64,000 nucleotides of DNA from Saturnia japonica. Its lineage: Eukaryota; Arthropoda; Insecta; Lepidoptera; Saturniidae. Below are positions 24,045 through 37,275 of this stretch, one piece after another. Within the stretch, counting starts at the first letter, position 1. Each line of letters starts with the position of its first letter. Both the position numbers and the translations under genes were made by a program. Below the pieces are notes generated by a model. The model was not told the origin of the DNA. It saw only the letters and a program-made list of their open reading frames with translations, and ran no database searches. Location: contig CM065309.1 of assembly GCA_033032175.1 (NCBI GenBank), positions 1,364,001-1,428,000 of the forward strand. Reading direction: 5' to 3'.

Positions 24045-24660
24045 CTTTAATGGGAAAGTTTCGAAGAGTCTAAAGTATGCCAACGAGGATGAACCAGCCT
24101 GGGTGACAGAACACGACACTTGCAGTCGTCTGGATCACGACCACTATAATACACCAGGTTTTTATGGTTGATCTCACGCGAATATGGAACCAAAATGCAA
24201 TGCGAAATGCAAAGTGAAATTATGTTGCGAATATCCAGCGAAATAAGTGTGTTCAAAATGTCATGCCAAATCACCGGTGCTGCGTTATGTGATACTTGCT
24301 GGTCGACGCCGATGAAGTTTAGCTATGTTTATGCGAAGTTCACGAGATTTCCCGCACTCACTGTATACACACTGGCTTGATAGTACTCGATTCTGGAGCA
24401 CTTGGTTGATCAAGAATGTCCTAGGCGAACGAGATGCGAACGACAAATTGAAAAACTACCCCAAAATAATTACATTCAAACTAAAATTTGTGATAGTTTT
24501 AAATTACGCAGCTGCAACACCAGGTATGTATGACACCCGCTATAGAGGCATGATTAGCTATGTCGCGCTCCGAGATCAGCCGGTGTTTAGGTATTCAGCA
24601 ATCAAGCGGCGTGATATAGATTTGTTTGTACACGACTGAATTGCGGCCACCATGCACATG
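24045..24660. other. Unrecognised moderately GC-rich segment with open frames on both strands
   Basis: Open frames of 70 and 104 codons (+) and 75 codons (-) overlap. None shows a motif or splice logic. A possible donor (CACCAG|GTATGT) occurs near 24523. It lies just inside the long intron. It could be an old transposon. Confidence 0.25.
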
Positions 24661-26464
24661 GTCCTTTTCAATCCTTTTACATTGATTCTCTTTTAATTAG
24701 TTGCGTGCCGTGATTAACCGGCGTATATCCAGAATCTCTCGGTACTCGCAGTTGTTTTTGGATTATGATCAGTATACAATCACGGTGCCGTGTTACTATG
24801 AAAAATCTTTTTGCAAAAACTAATACAATATAACATAAATCCATTCAGGTCACATTTACCTACTACTGAGTAAAGGCATCCCCTCGCTTACACTAACCAA
24901 CACAATCTTCACTGCTCGCTTAAGTTTACCCACCACCTTTGCACAAACCATATGTTTATCAGGTTCTTTAAACTTTTTATACGTCTGCGCTGATTTCGTA
25001 TGTTTCTTCCTTCCCTGCGATCATCACTTCTATTTGATTCCTTAAAAGTCAATCTTTGTCGTCCCCAATTACATTACCATTTCTATAAATAATAATAGTA
25101 AACCTTACAAATGTCCTACTGCTACGCAAAAACATGCTTAGACACCACTCCAGCACACGTCGTATTAGCTATTTCAAGCAACGAGAAAACTTTATTATTT
25201 TATATCCAACTTCGACAATAATCTACAATTTTTTGGGATTCCTTAATATGTTTTCTTTGCAGTCACTCTATAATTATTACTTAATTATACTATTATAACT
25301 CAAACGGCTCAAACTTCGGTATATATAATCAATATTTCACTGCCTATTGAGTGTTCTATTGTAATTATACTACTATTAACCGTTTCTTTCGTTTCTTTGA
25401 TCATTTAATTGGGTACAATAAAAAAGATAGCTTTTAAATCTTTATATATTTCTGAGATACTTTAAATCATTATGGAGTTTACGTTTCTAAGAATTTAAAA
25501 GCTTGAAATAACTTTACTATCAATTTAGTATTTTATATCAAAGAAGCAGTAGGTACTCGATATTTCTTATTAAGGTTTAAATTTCTACGAACTCGATTCC
25601 AATATAATTTTATCGAGTCTCTCTTTATGTTTGAAAATGCAATGATTTTGCAATTTGTTGCAAACTCTCGCCTTTATCAATATTATTTTATGAATTCGTG
25701 TATTCGAGAGTGCATTATTTGCAAAATTCGGGAAGACGTCAGGTGGTATCTACGTTTGGTCTGTGACTCTCTCTGATAATAATAATACGAACCTTTAAGT
25801 TTCCCAATGCAAGGAAAATGCATCTTCCCAGGGGAAGACACGTGCTTAATTTCCCCGCCAGCCGAAGACGTATTGGTGAATTTAAATACCGAGAAATGAA
25901 CAGTAGAATTACTCAAGATATTTTCCTTCACTGTTAGTCTCTAGAGGTGCTATTTTTTTAAAGTCCTTATCATCACCCTCAACGCCTATCAAGGTCATCT
26001 ATGGCCTAAAATATTTTTTTTAATTACTTCCTACATCTTGGAACTCCTAATACATGATCTTTAATAATTTAGAGGAAATAGTTAATGAATTCTAATTCTA
26101 AAAAATTCGTTGGTTCTGGGGTTCGCACATGCAGACACGGAATTTTAATTCCGTCGGTCCAGATCTCTCGATCACTACGACTTTGTCTGTAATAAATAAT
26201 AGTTGAGCCAATAAGAAATAAATCATCAAAATATTTTAACTTTCATTTAGGTACCTCAAAAATATAGTTTCGAAATATACACATATATTTATACGCTATA
26301 CTTTTAAAGCGGCTACAATGTTCAACATTAATATACCCGTTATTTGGGTTTGATTCAATATTTACAAGTAGTTTACAAAATATTTAACTCGTATTACTTA
26401 TTACTCGACTGTGACTGCGACTGCGAACAAGCCGAATCAATCTCAACTACATTTTTTTAAATTC
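24661..26464. other. Intronic stretch with nothing firm
   Basis: On the minus strand near 24880-25030 there is a 50-codon open segment (TYKKFKEPDKHMVCAKVV) without splice signals, probably repeat-derived. An open frame at 25683-25931 has no motif. Confidence 0.3.
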
Positions 26465-26690
26465 CTGTATGTCTATTTATTTGACACGCTCTATAGCCTA
26501 AATGGTTTGATGACTTTAAGCCTTCAAAGTGTCGTTAGATTCGTCATAATTGTCAGAGTAATATAGGGTATAAAATATTTATAATAACACGCCTGGGAAT
26601 CAAATAAAAATCAAAAATAGAAAAAAAAATCAAGTATTTCTGCTGCTGTCGGGTATTTTATTTCCTATATAATAATATAGCTTGTTTACA
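26465..26690 (+). repeat. Unclassified repeat pair R2, copy 1
   Basis: GACACGCTCTATAGCCTAAA, CGCCTGGGAATCAAATAAAA and TGCTGTCGGGTATTTTATTTCC match 34850-35045 in order. Confidence 0.5.
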
Positions 26691-26728
26691 CAGAATAACA
26701 TCATTGCTTCTGTATAGAGAACGTCATT

Positions 26729-26806
26729 CAAAATCAAAAATTCTTTGTTCAATTGAGGCCCTAAGGAGGCACTTATGAACGTCAAAATACTACTGCATTG
26801 TTAATC
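26729..26806 (-). mobile_element. 3' tail fragment of the CR1-like LINE, inverted
   Basis: TCAAAATCAAAAATTCTTTG followed by GGCACTTATGAACGTCAAAA. Only the last 75 bases remain. Confidence 0.5.
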
Positions 26807-26949
26807 TTTACCAATATTATTTAATTTGGTTTTTCTATGTAATTTTTTTTCACATCGTTGTCTATGAAAGGCTATAAAGTATAAAAGGAAATTACAATCG
26901 TATCCAACTGGATCGTGATCCACACACACAAGGTGTAATCCCCGACATA

Positions 26950-27205
26950 ACGGCAGGCTTATACGCGCATCTTAATACATTAAAATTAATGATGAAATGT
27001 CACTACTTGACTGTTACTTGTGTTTCTCGAGTTGTTTAAATATTATCTCAGTACTAATGAAGGTATATTTATAAAGTAAAATTTTGCTCTCAAACGTGTA
27101 ATAGTAACAAGTGCCCGGCAGAGACTAAGCGAGTACGAGTGTATGCACTCTAACTTGTGTTTGAAACAATCTGGTTGAGGTGTCGTCTCTAATACGTATT
27201 ATACC
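26950..27205 (+). repeat. Unclassified repeat pair R1, copy 1
   Basis: TTCTCGAGTTGTTTAAATAT, AACAAGTGCCCGGCAGAGAC, GAGTGTATGCACTCTAAC and TCGTCTCTAATACGTA are shared in order with 38688-38945. I see no terminal repeats, tRNA boxes or poly(A). Confidence 0.55.
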
Positions 27206-28507
27206 ACAAAGATTCAATGTTTTACAATTTTAGGTTAAAATCATTATGTTAAAAACTTCCACTGATATATTAATAGTTTGGGAGACAACGCAGTTAGAGC
27301 CGGGATCACTTATAATTAGTCGCCGGAGCTCGTGAATCATTCAAACATCCTGTCTGCCTTTAAAAGGAATTTAAACTTATATGAGGCATGTTAACTCAAC
27401 TATCGCTAGGAAACTCAAATTGATGAGTTAAATCTTTAATGTTTGATCTTTGTACGAATATTTTAAGTTTTAAAGGGTCTTTTGTCACGTTTAATAGAGG
27501 TAAAAATTGAGAGCTCCGCGCGCATCATATTACAGACGTGCAATATGATCAAGATATATTATATCCTCTATTCCAAAAAAAGGTAGAAATGGAGAACTTA
27601 ATGCTAAAAAGTATTCTCTACCAGTTTTCCGGGGGAGTAAGAGAAGGTATTTGAAGGTGTGCATAATATTTGGTAAAAAAAAAAAAAAAGGAAGAGCTTG
27701 CCAATATTCAATTGCTCCAAGTAAAACCTACGTAGCGAATACTGGAAGGAATCCAGAGAGTTCGCTAGTTGGATGTTGATAGGAATTCCACAGTCGTGCT
27801 GCTGTTACGGGGAAAGATCGGTCGTAGAAATTAGTATGATGACTATATACTGAGAATTAAAGAATCAGAAGGTCTTAGCTGTCTATTATGCGTGTCCGCA
27901 ATTGAAATAGTGTTTTTAAATATTTAGGGATTTGGGATTATTAAGTGCGGATAAACGTAGAAAAAGTATTCATACGATCTACTTCTTAAGATAACCATTA
28001 ATAATAATAATAATATGAATTCATTGTACTGATTTTTTTACTGCATTATAATATTATAATTATGGCTACCTTCATCATACATAATTATTGTAGACACGCG
28101 GGATAACATTTTTGGAGTTTTTTTTTTGTTTGCTAAACTTATTATGTGCGTAATTTTTTACACTTTTTTATAAGTAAGTACACTTTGACACTAACGATAT
28201 CCGCCTCAAAACACCGCATAATGTTCGATGTAATTAGAAGCTAATGCATTTCACATTGGATTACATGTTTTGGCCATTAGTAAAAACATTGATACTAGCA
28301 GATGCGCTAATAACGCCTTGTCTAAAGTTAAAATTTAAAAAAAAATATATATAAACCAACACCGCTGTCTCCTAGTCTAGCTACACAGGGTGTATTTAAG
28401 TGGCTGAAATAGTTATATTATTAGTCGATTAAATCGAAATTTATAACCTACATAAAAGGCACATATGTGAAAGTTATCTAGGTATATTGATAAAGCCGGT
28501 TTTATAA

Positions 28508-28560
28508 TATACTTGCAGTGCCCGCGGCTCCGCTCGCGTGGACTACAGAATGCCGGCGGT
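28508..28560 (-). mobile_element. 3' end fragment of an H1-type Helitron
   Basis: The + strand GCAGTGCCCGCGGCTCCGCT followed by CGCGTGGACTACAGAATGCC is the reverse complement of the H1 3' end (compare 58711-58760). The rest of the element is missing. GC-rich DNA of unknown origin follows to 28690. Confidence 0.55.
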
Positions 28561-29290
28561 GTTGTAGTGAGACCCGCTTCCACCCATGGCGGTCGCCTGC
28601 CGGTTATCTATCATTGCTTGCATTGCACGGCACAGGCCGTGGTCACGAGCCGACTAAATTGTTGCGGTGTCTTCGTTAGCAAGGGTATTTTCTAGCAACT
28701 ACCCTCATCTGCTCATTAATAGTAGTGATGTTCCGGCACACAACACTCACATTATCCAATGCGATGTCTAATAACTAAAAAATAGTATTATATAAATAAA
28801 CAACGTTTATTGAAATTTTATACTATTTAAATACCGCATTGATTGCGGATAAGTGTATTGTGCAACAGCCCGAGTGCCTAGTTTGAATGAGGATGTCACG
28901 TCGTCAGCAGTGCATTCTGATTTCATAAAATGTGTATTGAATTGAACCCTAATTAGCGTAACATTCGACATGGAATTTTAAACTGAAAACTTCATTGGAA
29001 TATTCTGGTCGAGATTATAAAATTTTATATTCTGTGAGAAATGTTATTCTGTTATTCACTTTGCAGATCTATATCAAATTACCAACACCTCACCACTATA
29101 CGTCCACTCCGTATTACGATCGGCTTGCGACTGCCTCGGTCGTAAGCGCTTACCTCTGTCGTAGGTTTTTGAGACGAAGTCAATACACTATCTCCTAAAG
29201 TCAATATACTACTCTGTAATCAATATCTGTATCTAAATAATAAATATTTTAAATTATTATTAATTATCTTTTTCTTTTATTTCTTCTTAC

Positions 29291-29339
29291 CTTTGGAACT
29301 ATCAGTCACATTTGAATACATTATTTTTGCATATATAGT
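29291..29339 (-). other. Candidate 49-nt minus-strand exon
   Basis: On the minus strand this lies between ATCAGATAG and a strong donor (CCAAAG|GTAAGAAG). With phase 0 in and phase 1 out it reads TIYAKIMYSNVTDSSK. It is AT-rich, with a weak acceptor, and is supported mainly by the donor and by phase agreement with the 39.0-kb and 15.5-kb candidates. Confidence 0.12.
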
Positions 29340-29539
29340 CTATCTGATAATGAAGTTATAGGCTTTATAAATTTTCATTCGGTGATTCACATGACGACGT
29401 ATATTATCTGTACTAACCAATATTATAAAGCTCGTATGGTTATTAGTTCTTTTTCTGTTTTTTTCTAATTTCCTGGATTCCAGCCAACTTTGGAAAAAGG
29501 ATTTTTGCGTGTATATCATATCAATTGATGAAATTTACA

Positions 29540-29711
29540 GGGTGTATAACTTCTCACAACAAGCCTTAGCAGCGAAGCAATGACCATGAAGGTTAGGCAA
29601 GCTGTAGGCAAGTACGGAGAATGAGAAGAACAATAGGTTACAAGGATAGGTTGTCGCCATCGCGGAGGAGAAAGTCGAATTAACAGGGGTGAAAAAGTAG
29701 GGCACAGCCAG
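29540..29711 (+). mobile_element. H2-type Helitron fragment
   Basis: GCAATGACCATGAAGGTTAGG through GGGTGAAAAAGTAGGGCACA and GCCAG, followed by T. It matches the second half of the 57.6-kb copy. The minus-strand open frame here is a by-product of the repeat. Confidence 0.5.
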
Positions 29712-31833
29712 TTAAGATAGATATAAACTAGATTAAATATATATTTCCTTAAATCTTTCAAAACGCTTCGTCGAACGGATATTTAAAAACTAAGTAATAA
29801 TGTTGCTAGGTAAAATTTAAAAAATGTTTTCTAAGTGTTTAATTATTCAAAAGGGTAATTTACTAAACCTTTTAATAAAAATCTTCTGAGTATATCTGTT
29901 AATTATCACGTAAATTCAGAACAATTTGCCCGATTGAGCTCATATTCACATAATATAATATTGTTTGTTTTATGGATACGATGGTTTATAGTTATAGTAT
30001 ACCGATATTGGTAAGTGGTACTGTCTTCGAGCTACAAGAAAGCGTAGAACAACGTCTGCTGAGTAAGCTAGTATATAATATAATAAGAATATTGCAAGAC
30101 CACACATTAGAAGACTCTCAAGGACGTGGCATAGCACGTGACATCATACAATTACTCTTGTTTCGGCGGTCGTGCTCCAATAAAGCGCAGGGAACTCCGT
30201 GTCGAAGGCATTCTATTTCTCGTACTGTATGGAAGAGTAACTTTATCTGTTCCTTACTATCTAGTGATTAACAGTCATTATTTAAAGTGTTAAGCAATAT
30301 ATTGTTCTGTTTAATGTGTCTGTATTTATCGACCAAATCAAGATCATTATTCTACGATCTATATAATATACACCCCAGGGCCAACCTGATCAAAGTGACC
30401 TTTATTATTTAAGTACAAATTTAAAAATTTGAATCTATTTTTGAAATTTTATATTACTTTTTTTTGAACGCGGTTTAATTTAGATAATACCTATACTTTT
30501 TTCCATATTGTTACAAAACACAAATAACCTTTGTATCTCGCTTATTCTTTAGTAGTATTATAATAATTTGAGTATTAACACAATCTGCTCTACGTATTAT
30601 GTACGAGCGTTATGGGATTCGCAGGCCACGCCACGCGACATAGATTCCAGTCATATAACTGTAAGAATCTTAAATTAATACAGTGGCAACACAGATTTTG
30701 ATGTGGTAACACAGACTAAAAATATAGTCCATGTTCGATTCAATGCGTGGTTTTGTCAACATAATTTACCAACCCACGCGCACGCAACCAACCCCACAAA
30801 CATACAGTCAGCTACAGCTAACGACAATAACCAATAAGAAGTTCTAATTTTAATTTATTATCTAATCAATAAAAATAATTACATTTAGTTAAATGTTAAT
30901 GTTAAATGTTAATTTCAGGCGAGAAAATCTGTTATTAAACCAGTTGCTTGTAAAGACAAAGCTCCTAAGCATACATTTACAACCGAATATGGCTTCTTTA
31001 TGGCTCTGCATCTTGCCTTAAAGCCGACGCGGTTTTAATTTACACGGTTAATATTCTTCAAAAAACTTTTACTCTAAACTTCCCACGAAGTTTAAGGTTC
31101 AATCTCGACATAATTTTCCTCGACCACTGAAAAGTTTTAATATGATCTTTACTCAGACATTTCTCGGCGAAATATCTTTAAAAAAATCGCGTATATCTGA
31201 CGCAGGGCATATTGTAAATTTAATCAGAAAAGTTAAATCAAATACCGACGTTATAGTAATAAAACGCAATCGAAATTCCGTGAGAACCTGCAGTAGAATA
31301 TGAATACAATGAAGGTAAAAAAATATGAACGGCTCTAAAAAAGTTTTTCGTATGGCGTCTTGGGCGTGCTTGATTATTTAAAATAATTAATATTTGCTAC
31401 CCAACTAATAATAGCTTTAGTCTAACTATAACTATAACTATTAAAACAGTTAGTCCTCTATATCTCTGTACCTAACCTGTATCTATATTAATTAATCTAT
31501 AGTTATATCTGTATATGCAAATTTTTCTTCAAAATTTCGTAATAGACATTTATAATAACGCATATGTATCTTTGAAAAAAAAATTTCGTCTGCCTGTCTG
31601 TTTGTATATCTGGATTTACCTCAAAATGGCTTCATATATTTTAATAAAATTTTACACACAAGACGTATAATATTTATATATCTATCATTCCACAATGAGC
31701 AGGCTATAGGAATGATTAATAATACTTTGAAAAGCGTAAAACAAAATATATTCTGAACAGACTTTAATTGACATATTATGTCAGGGAGAGTACATTTCAT
31801 TCCAAATTTGGTAGCCTACAGTAATTATCAATA

Positions 31834-32204
31834 CTAGCGATCACTCAAAGGTCAAAATTCGACCAGCGACTTTTTTATCATAGACTATTTTCTGTTTGAC
31901 ATTTACAATATTCATGGACCTAAACAATGAGTATTATCTACATCACTTGCTGTCACTTTTCGTTGAGTGACAATGTCAATATTTTGGCGAGTCTAAGTCC
32001 AAAGGTACTGGTCGTGTTAGAATTCGCAGTATTAATTAATTTAATTAAATATATTAGTAACAGATATTATAGATAAATTTTAGCTTTCTGCACTCCTTCT
32101 CCATATAAACTTTAACCATGCTAAATCTCATAGTTTTCCGTGCTCGCAATACGGTTAAAAAGGGGTAGAAAGCTTTTGCTTCACGTACTATAATAATATA
32201 TAGA
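31834..32204 (-). mobile_element. Non-autonomous Helitron, family H4, complete copy
   Basis: On the minus strand it starts TCTATATATTATTATAGTAC (32204) and ends at GATCGCTAGT (CTAG 31834-31837). The body includes GGAGAAGGAGTGCAGAAAGC and a GACAATGTCACTC tract. It is 371 bp. Sister copies lie at 40461 and 61979, with part copies at 42629 and 15680. Confidence 0.75.
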
Positions 32205-33379
32205 TAATTATTAACAATATTGATTGAAATCATAAAATATGTGTAAAATAAAATTACGGAACAAAATAATTTACGTGTAATAAACGCATTAGTTATAAAC
32301 CTTATAAACAAACCTGGTCGTTGTTTTATTCAAATCTCGAATTCTAAAATACCTACTAATCTTAAAAGAGAAGGTGCTGTGGTAGTCTAATAATTTAGTC
32401 TGATTGATTATAGACTCGATATCTGCTAATTCGAGTCAAAAACATCAATAAATCTCCGAAGACAACTCCTGTATGTCTAGTCACGTAGGAGCTTTCATCG
32501 TGGAAGGACAGACGGAGACTGACTATCAATATTCCTCCTTCAGTAGTAGTAATTGTTGTTTTAATGCAATAAAAGTTTCATCGTGAGAATTCTGGTAATA
32601 TTTCCAAGCAAAGTCATAAAGCAGAATCTCCTATTTTAAATGATTAAGCTAACATTACAAAGTAAAATACAAATGTACGGGAAAAAGTACCTTGCCACTG
32701 TCTAATTCAAAAGCTTTTAGTTGTAATCCCAACAGACCCGAAGTGGTTTTAGCGTCTCGGGTTTTCATGCTTAATTAAAGACCTGGCTAATTGGGCAAAA
32801 TTTTACTCCCAAGAAATCTGGAGCACCTAATTTGAAAACCAAATAATACGAGTTTTTTACAGTTGCTTGGATAGTTTTAATTATTCCGTTAACGATGTAC
32901 GGACAAGACTTTTGGGCATTTTCGTGGGAATTTTATCTTTTCCTTCATTTAATTAAATTTCTTGTTTCCTGAAAATTTGCAAAGTCTGCTTTACTGTTTG
33001 CGAGATGACTACAGAGAAGAAATACATAAAAAGAATAAAATAAATAAATAAATAATAGAATAAAGGCAAATAAACCAATTATTTATAATCCTGTGCGCAA
33101 TCTCCCATAAAATAGTTGAGTAAGGCTGGATGATGCCGCTCGTGAGAAATCCGTGAAGTGTTGCCAGATTTGGTAATAGATTTTGGAACCTTGGTTAATT
33201 TGATAATACTATTTTAGATAATACTATAATTTTGATAAGTATATAATATCGTAGCAATATATTTTGCAGATAGCTTATATAGTTTATCTCTCATAATATT
33301 ATGAATAAACGTCGTATGAGATCTATTTCAAGATAATGTGAGACATATACGAAGTAAGTTATGATTATGTGACACTTTT

Positions 33380-33545
33380 ACATAACATAACATACCATCA
33401 CGCCTATATCTCCGAAGAGTTAGGCAGAGGTGTACTAATGTACACCCACAGTTCGCCGTGTATGTTTTTTAGGTCCTATTTTTACTCCAAGTTACTACTA
33501 AGAATTTAATAGATAAACCCAATAACACTTTTAATTTTCTCAAAC
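33380..33545 (-). mobile_element. SINE S1, copy E, 3' part, inverted
   Basis: The + strand ATAACATACCATCACGCC through GGCAGAGGTGTACTAATGTA to AAACCCAATAACACTTTT is the reverse complement of the S1 body. The tRNA head is missing and there are internal deletions. Confidence 0.65.
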
Positions 33546-33827
33546 ATAAGCTTAATGAGAATTCTTGTTTAGGATTAAAATCTGCCAACAAAGCAAAATT
33601 TTGAAAGGTTTTTGCTGAATTGGCACGTGTTGTAAATAACCACTAGCTCTCATAAATCCATAAGCTTCTTGCGACGATAAATTCTTTCGCAAATATTATG
33701 TATGCAAAGTATTAATATTTTCGTTATTTTTATGGTTTTAAGATTTCTAAAGTCTTCTTGATAGTTTATTCTGTTGGATGATTCTTTACCTTCTTTACTA
33801 CTTTAATCTTTATTACTACCCTTTTTA

Positions 33828-34065
33828 ACAGACTTCAAAAAAAGGAGAAGGTTCATAACTCATATGTATCTTTTTAATGTTCAGCCGTAACTTCTATGTT
33901 TATGAACCGATTTAGATGATTCTTGTTTTTTCAGAAAGGGAATACCTCAAAGGTCGTTCCATTTTAACTTCGTTGGCATTGGACCTTCACTTCAAAGAAA
34001 CATCAAAGAACTCCTCAAAACCACTGAAATTTGTTTTCTTTTTTGTTTCAAATGATCTTGTTAGG
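33828..34065 (+). repeat. Repeat family M, copy 2
   Basis: It begins with GACTTCAAAAAAAGGAGAAG, the usual left end of this family, then TATGAACCGATTTAGATGAT, CTTCACTTCAAAGAAACATC and CCACTGAAATTTGTTTTCTT. The 94-codon open frame here is a by-product. Confidence 0.55.
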
Positions 34066-34667
34066 ATATTAGATTATTTGTTTCCGATTCACAATATACT
34101 TTACATTATACAAACCGTAATAATGCATCGAATTGAATTCATAAACCCTACTACTTACCTTGTAAACTTATTAGCTTTTAGAGGGTATAAGCTGTCATGA
34201 AAACTAAATCTGTCGACACTTTCTTATATCTCTACATTCATCACTGCTGGGATAGATTTTAATTAATAGCATTAAAAACAGTCACATTGCCAACCGTGTA
34301 TTTACAAATGTAGATTACATATATGGAACTGAATAATCAATGAATACCAAACACAAATATTATAGAGATGCAGCACTGTTCATAAATAAACCCTAAAATA
34401 ACTAGCTAGTTCTTCATTATAGTAGAAATATGAGTTATATTATTTAGTACTTATGTAAAGGAATGTTTTATGTGCATAGGTTACAATAGCTAAGACTAAT
34501 TATTTACTAAAATAATTGGATACATTAAAGGATACATAACAATGGAGCTAAGAATTTTGGCTCAAATTATGTAACGTACCTCCAATTAACGTAACGTAAT
34601 GTTAGGTATGTGCCTCTAAAACGATATATATTATTTTTTATATAGCGGTTCGGTAAACTGACCGTAC

Positions 34668-34745
34668 TATCTCTGATGTACAATCTAAATACAACGGCAA
34701 CCACCGAGATATTAGCAATCAATTTGTGGTCGCCACTGTCATATT
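34668..34745 (-). repeat. Repeat family C, copy 3, inverted
   Basis: The + strand GTACAATCTAAATACAACGG through TGTGGTCGCCACTGTCATAT is the reverse complement of the family. Confidence 0.4.
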
Positions 34746-34849
34746 ATCCTGCATATACACAAATGTCTATGAGGTACAGGAAAAAAAAATGTTAATAGTT
34801 GTTGTATATTTTTACCAGAGTATGAAAAATGTGAGTTATGTTCTTCGAG

Positions 34850-35045
34850 CGTATGTATGTATGTAAGTATGTCTGTTTCTTTGGCACGCTCTGTAGCCTA
34901 AAATGCTTGATGGATTTGGAGTGACATGGGCTATATAATATTATATTAATGCGCGACGTCTGGGAATCAAATAAAAACTATAAATAGTTTTTTTTCTGTC
35001 AAGTGTTTTGGTGTTGCAGTCGGGTTTCTGTTTCCTTGTTAAAGT
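34850..35045 (+). repeat. Unclassified repeat pair R2, copy 2
   Basis: It begins in a TATG run, then GGCACGCTCTGTAGCCTAAA, GTCTGGGAATCAAATAAAAA and GCAGTCGGGTTTCTGTTTCC. The minus-strand open frame here is a by-product. Confidence 0.5.
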
Positions 35046-35688
35046 AACTATTAAATGACAGCGTTTACAATTTTTACTGTTAGGTGCTTTGTGACAGATT
35101 TGTAACTTGAGTGTTTTAAATAACCAGGTTAGCATTATATTATATGCTTTGGTTTCTATAGCTTCTAACAGCATCTTCATTTATCGTTATATTTAAATGC
35201 GTATGTCCTATAATGACGTTGACTACAATAAAATTTAGCTGTGTGGAGTATCACATTGTGATGGCGGAAGAAACCTATTATCAGTATGCGGTTCAACTCT
35301 CGATCTGAAAAGAAACACCTGAATAGGCGATAAAAGATCAACATCAATTTCTAGAAAGGTCACTGCCCATTTTTTATTTATTTTTCACTATAACGTGTAA
35401 AAGTTCCCGATTGTTCTGATAAACGGTTCGCTTTGATGTGCGTCCAGAGAGTTTCTCTCCTTTTTAATAACGAGTATATACGCGACCGGAGGTAAGGTGA
35501 GTTGATGGGTTTAACGGTGAACAACCAAGCGATCTTTTGGGACTGTCTATCAACATGAATCTACTAAAAATTACATCCATCATAAGTTTTTCCTATGTTT
35601 ATTTGTGCGTAAAGAAACTTCTTTTTCCCTGAAAGGAGTTACTCTTTACACGGGAATAATATTACCTAATATTTAACACTAGATGTGC

Positions 35689-36025
35689 CCTACGGTTTCA
35701 TCCGTGTTTTTATCCGACAAACACCGCGCTATCAACGCACCCTTATAGTTTATCATAATTGTTCTCATTTTCGGCAAATATACAAATTATTTTCATTTTT
35801 CACTATCTCCTTAACTATTTGTCTAAATAACTTGCTCTGAAAGGCAAAATTTAACTTCATAAAATTTTCTGTTATTTTTATTCGTAAGTATCAACTTGCC
35901 ATGCAGAAAAATAATGTTCAAAAATTATTTTTCAATCTTCAACAAAAAAAATTCGCAAAATACCATATTGTGGCTTATATGTCAGAGATAAGAGATTTCT
36001 ACAGATTTATTAGTACATATGGTGT
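35689..36025 (-). mobile_element. H3-type Helitron copy
   Basis: Its 3' end on the minus strand is ACGGATGAAACCGTAGGGCA followed by CATCTAG (CTAG at 35689-35692). The body matches 36445-36800 base for base in long stretches (for example AAATTTAACTTCATAAAA). The 5' end is not sharp. Confidence 0.6.
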
Positions 36026-36444
36026 ACGTTAGTAACTAAATATAGATACGTGATTAAAAAAAAAAAAAAATAGGTTGCGTTTCTCCAGTTAAGGTCAATT
36101 GACGCGGGCGGCACCCATTTGTTCCCAAATGTTCGCAATTTGTATGTTTTACGAACAAAAACAAATCTTTCAAAGCGTAACCGTCACTCGGACAACTGGA
36201 TTCTGTACGTAATTTTTTGTATCGCCAAGAAATGTGCCCCGAGATTTCACTGACATTTTTTTTAATATTTGGTTTTTGATAGATAACTGCCAGTACTGAA
36301 GTGTAAATAGTATTTTTAACTTATGCATTCACAGTTCGGCTCTTCTCGGTAATGCTCGGTTCTCGTCGGGCGGACAACCTGACCTCGCCCCCCGCTGCCA
36401 ACGCCTTGCTAAGCGTACTCTCTGACTTACACTTTGTGTAATAA

Positions 36445-36800
36445 GTAATTGTGCCCCACAGTTTCACCCGTGTTAATTTTATCTGACAAACAATACGCCA
36501 CCAATGTATCCGTGTAGTCTATCATAATTTTATTGTTGTCACTGCCCGGAAGTACAAATAATTTTTATTTTTCATTGTCTACTTAACTGTGTCCTAATAA
36601 CACGCTATAAAGAGCAAAGTTTAACTTCATAAAAATGTATTTATAATGAAGTAACTTTTGTTCATAAGGATTAATATTCCATGCGTAAGAATAACGCTCA
36701 TAAACTATCTTATAATCTGCAACAAAAAAATATGCAAAATACCTTATTTTGGCTTATGTTTATGGGATAGGTATATACTGTTGCGCATATTTTTAATATA
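36445..36800 (-). mobile_element. H3-type Helitron copy, tandem partner of 35689-36025
   Basis: It has the same orientation and internal order as the copy 750 bp to the left, with ACGGGTGAAACTGTGGGGCAC near its 3' end. The terminal CTAG has decayed to AATTACT-like sequence. The two copies bracket a unique GC-rich island at 36335-36441. Confidence 0.55.
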
Positions 36801-36929
36801 CTAAAGGCCAATATTTTTGTATAACATTGTATTTAGGTATCATTAACCATTACGCCAGCACACGCGGATAAAGCAGTCTGGGAGGGCTTCCACTTCCGAC
36901 TTACTTAACAAAAATCAATATTTAAGGCC

Positions 36930-37275
36930 AGCTGAGAATTGTAGCGTAATCTTAGATGATTTCTCGTGAATCTCGCTATCATATACAGAAATATTTTTTC
37001 AAATCCGATTGGTAGTTCCAGAGATTAGCATGGATAATCAAACTAAAAAAAAACTTTTCTGCTCTATTACATTAAAATAGTATAGATTGCTCCACTTCTA
37101 AGATTCATAACGTGATATTAGGTATGTTATAATCATCCTCAATAAAGGTACTATAAAATACAAGAATAAGTTTTCAAATCTGACCGGCAGTTTCAGAGAT
37201 TAACGCTTACAAACAAACAAACAAAACACAAATCTACAAATCTCTTAAGCATTGTAATATTATAATAAGTATAGA
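36930..37275 (-). mobile_element. Two truncated H3-type Helitron 5' ends in series
   Basis: On the minus strand, TCTATAC-type 5' ends occur at 37275 (ATAATAAGTATAGA on +) and near 37084 (AAAATAGTATAGATT on +). Each is followed by the family phrase around TCAAATCYGAYYGGYAGTT. They look like two overlapping 5' fragments of the same family. Confidence 0.5.

Noticed and set aside
24168..24639. Two overlapping + strand frames
   Set aside because: They overlap each other and a minus frame, without motif or splice logic; reported only as an unrecognised segment.
29972..30271. 99-codon + strand frame starting MDTMVYSYSIPIL with a GTAAGTGG donor after codon 13
   Set aside because: No acceptor-linked partner in the matching phase and no motif; kept out for lack of support.
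30919..31038. Open segment after a TTTCAG acceptor (ARKSVIKPVACKDKAPKHTF)
   Set aside because: Phase 0 entry does not fit the neighbouring exons and a second frame is equally open.
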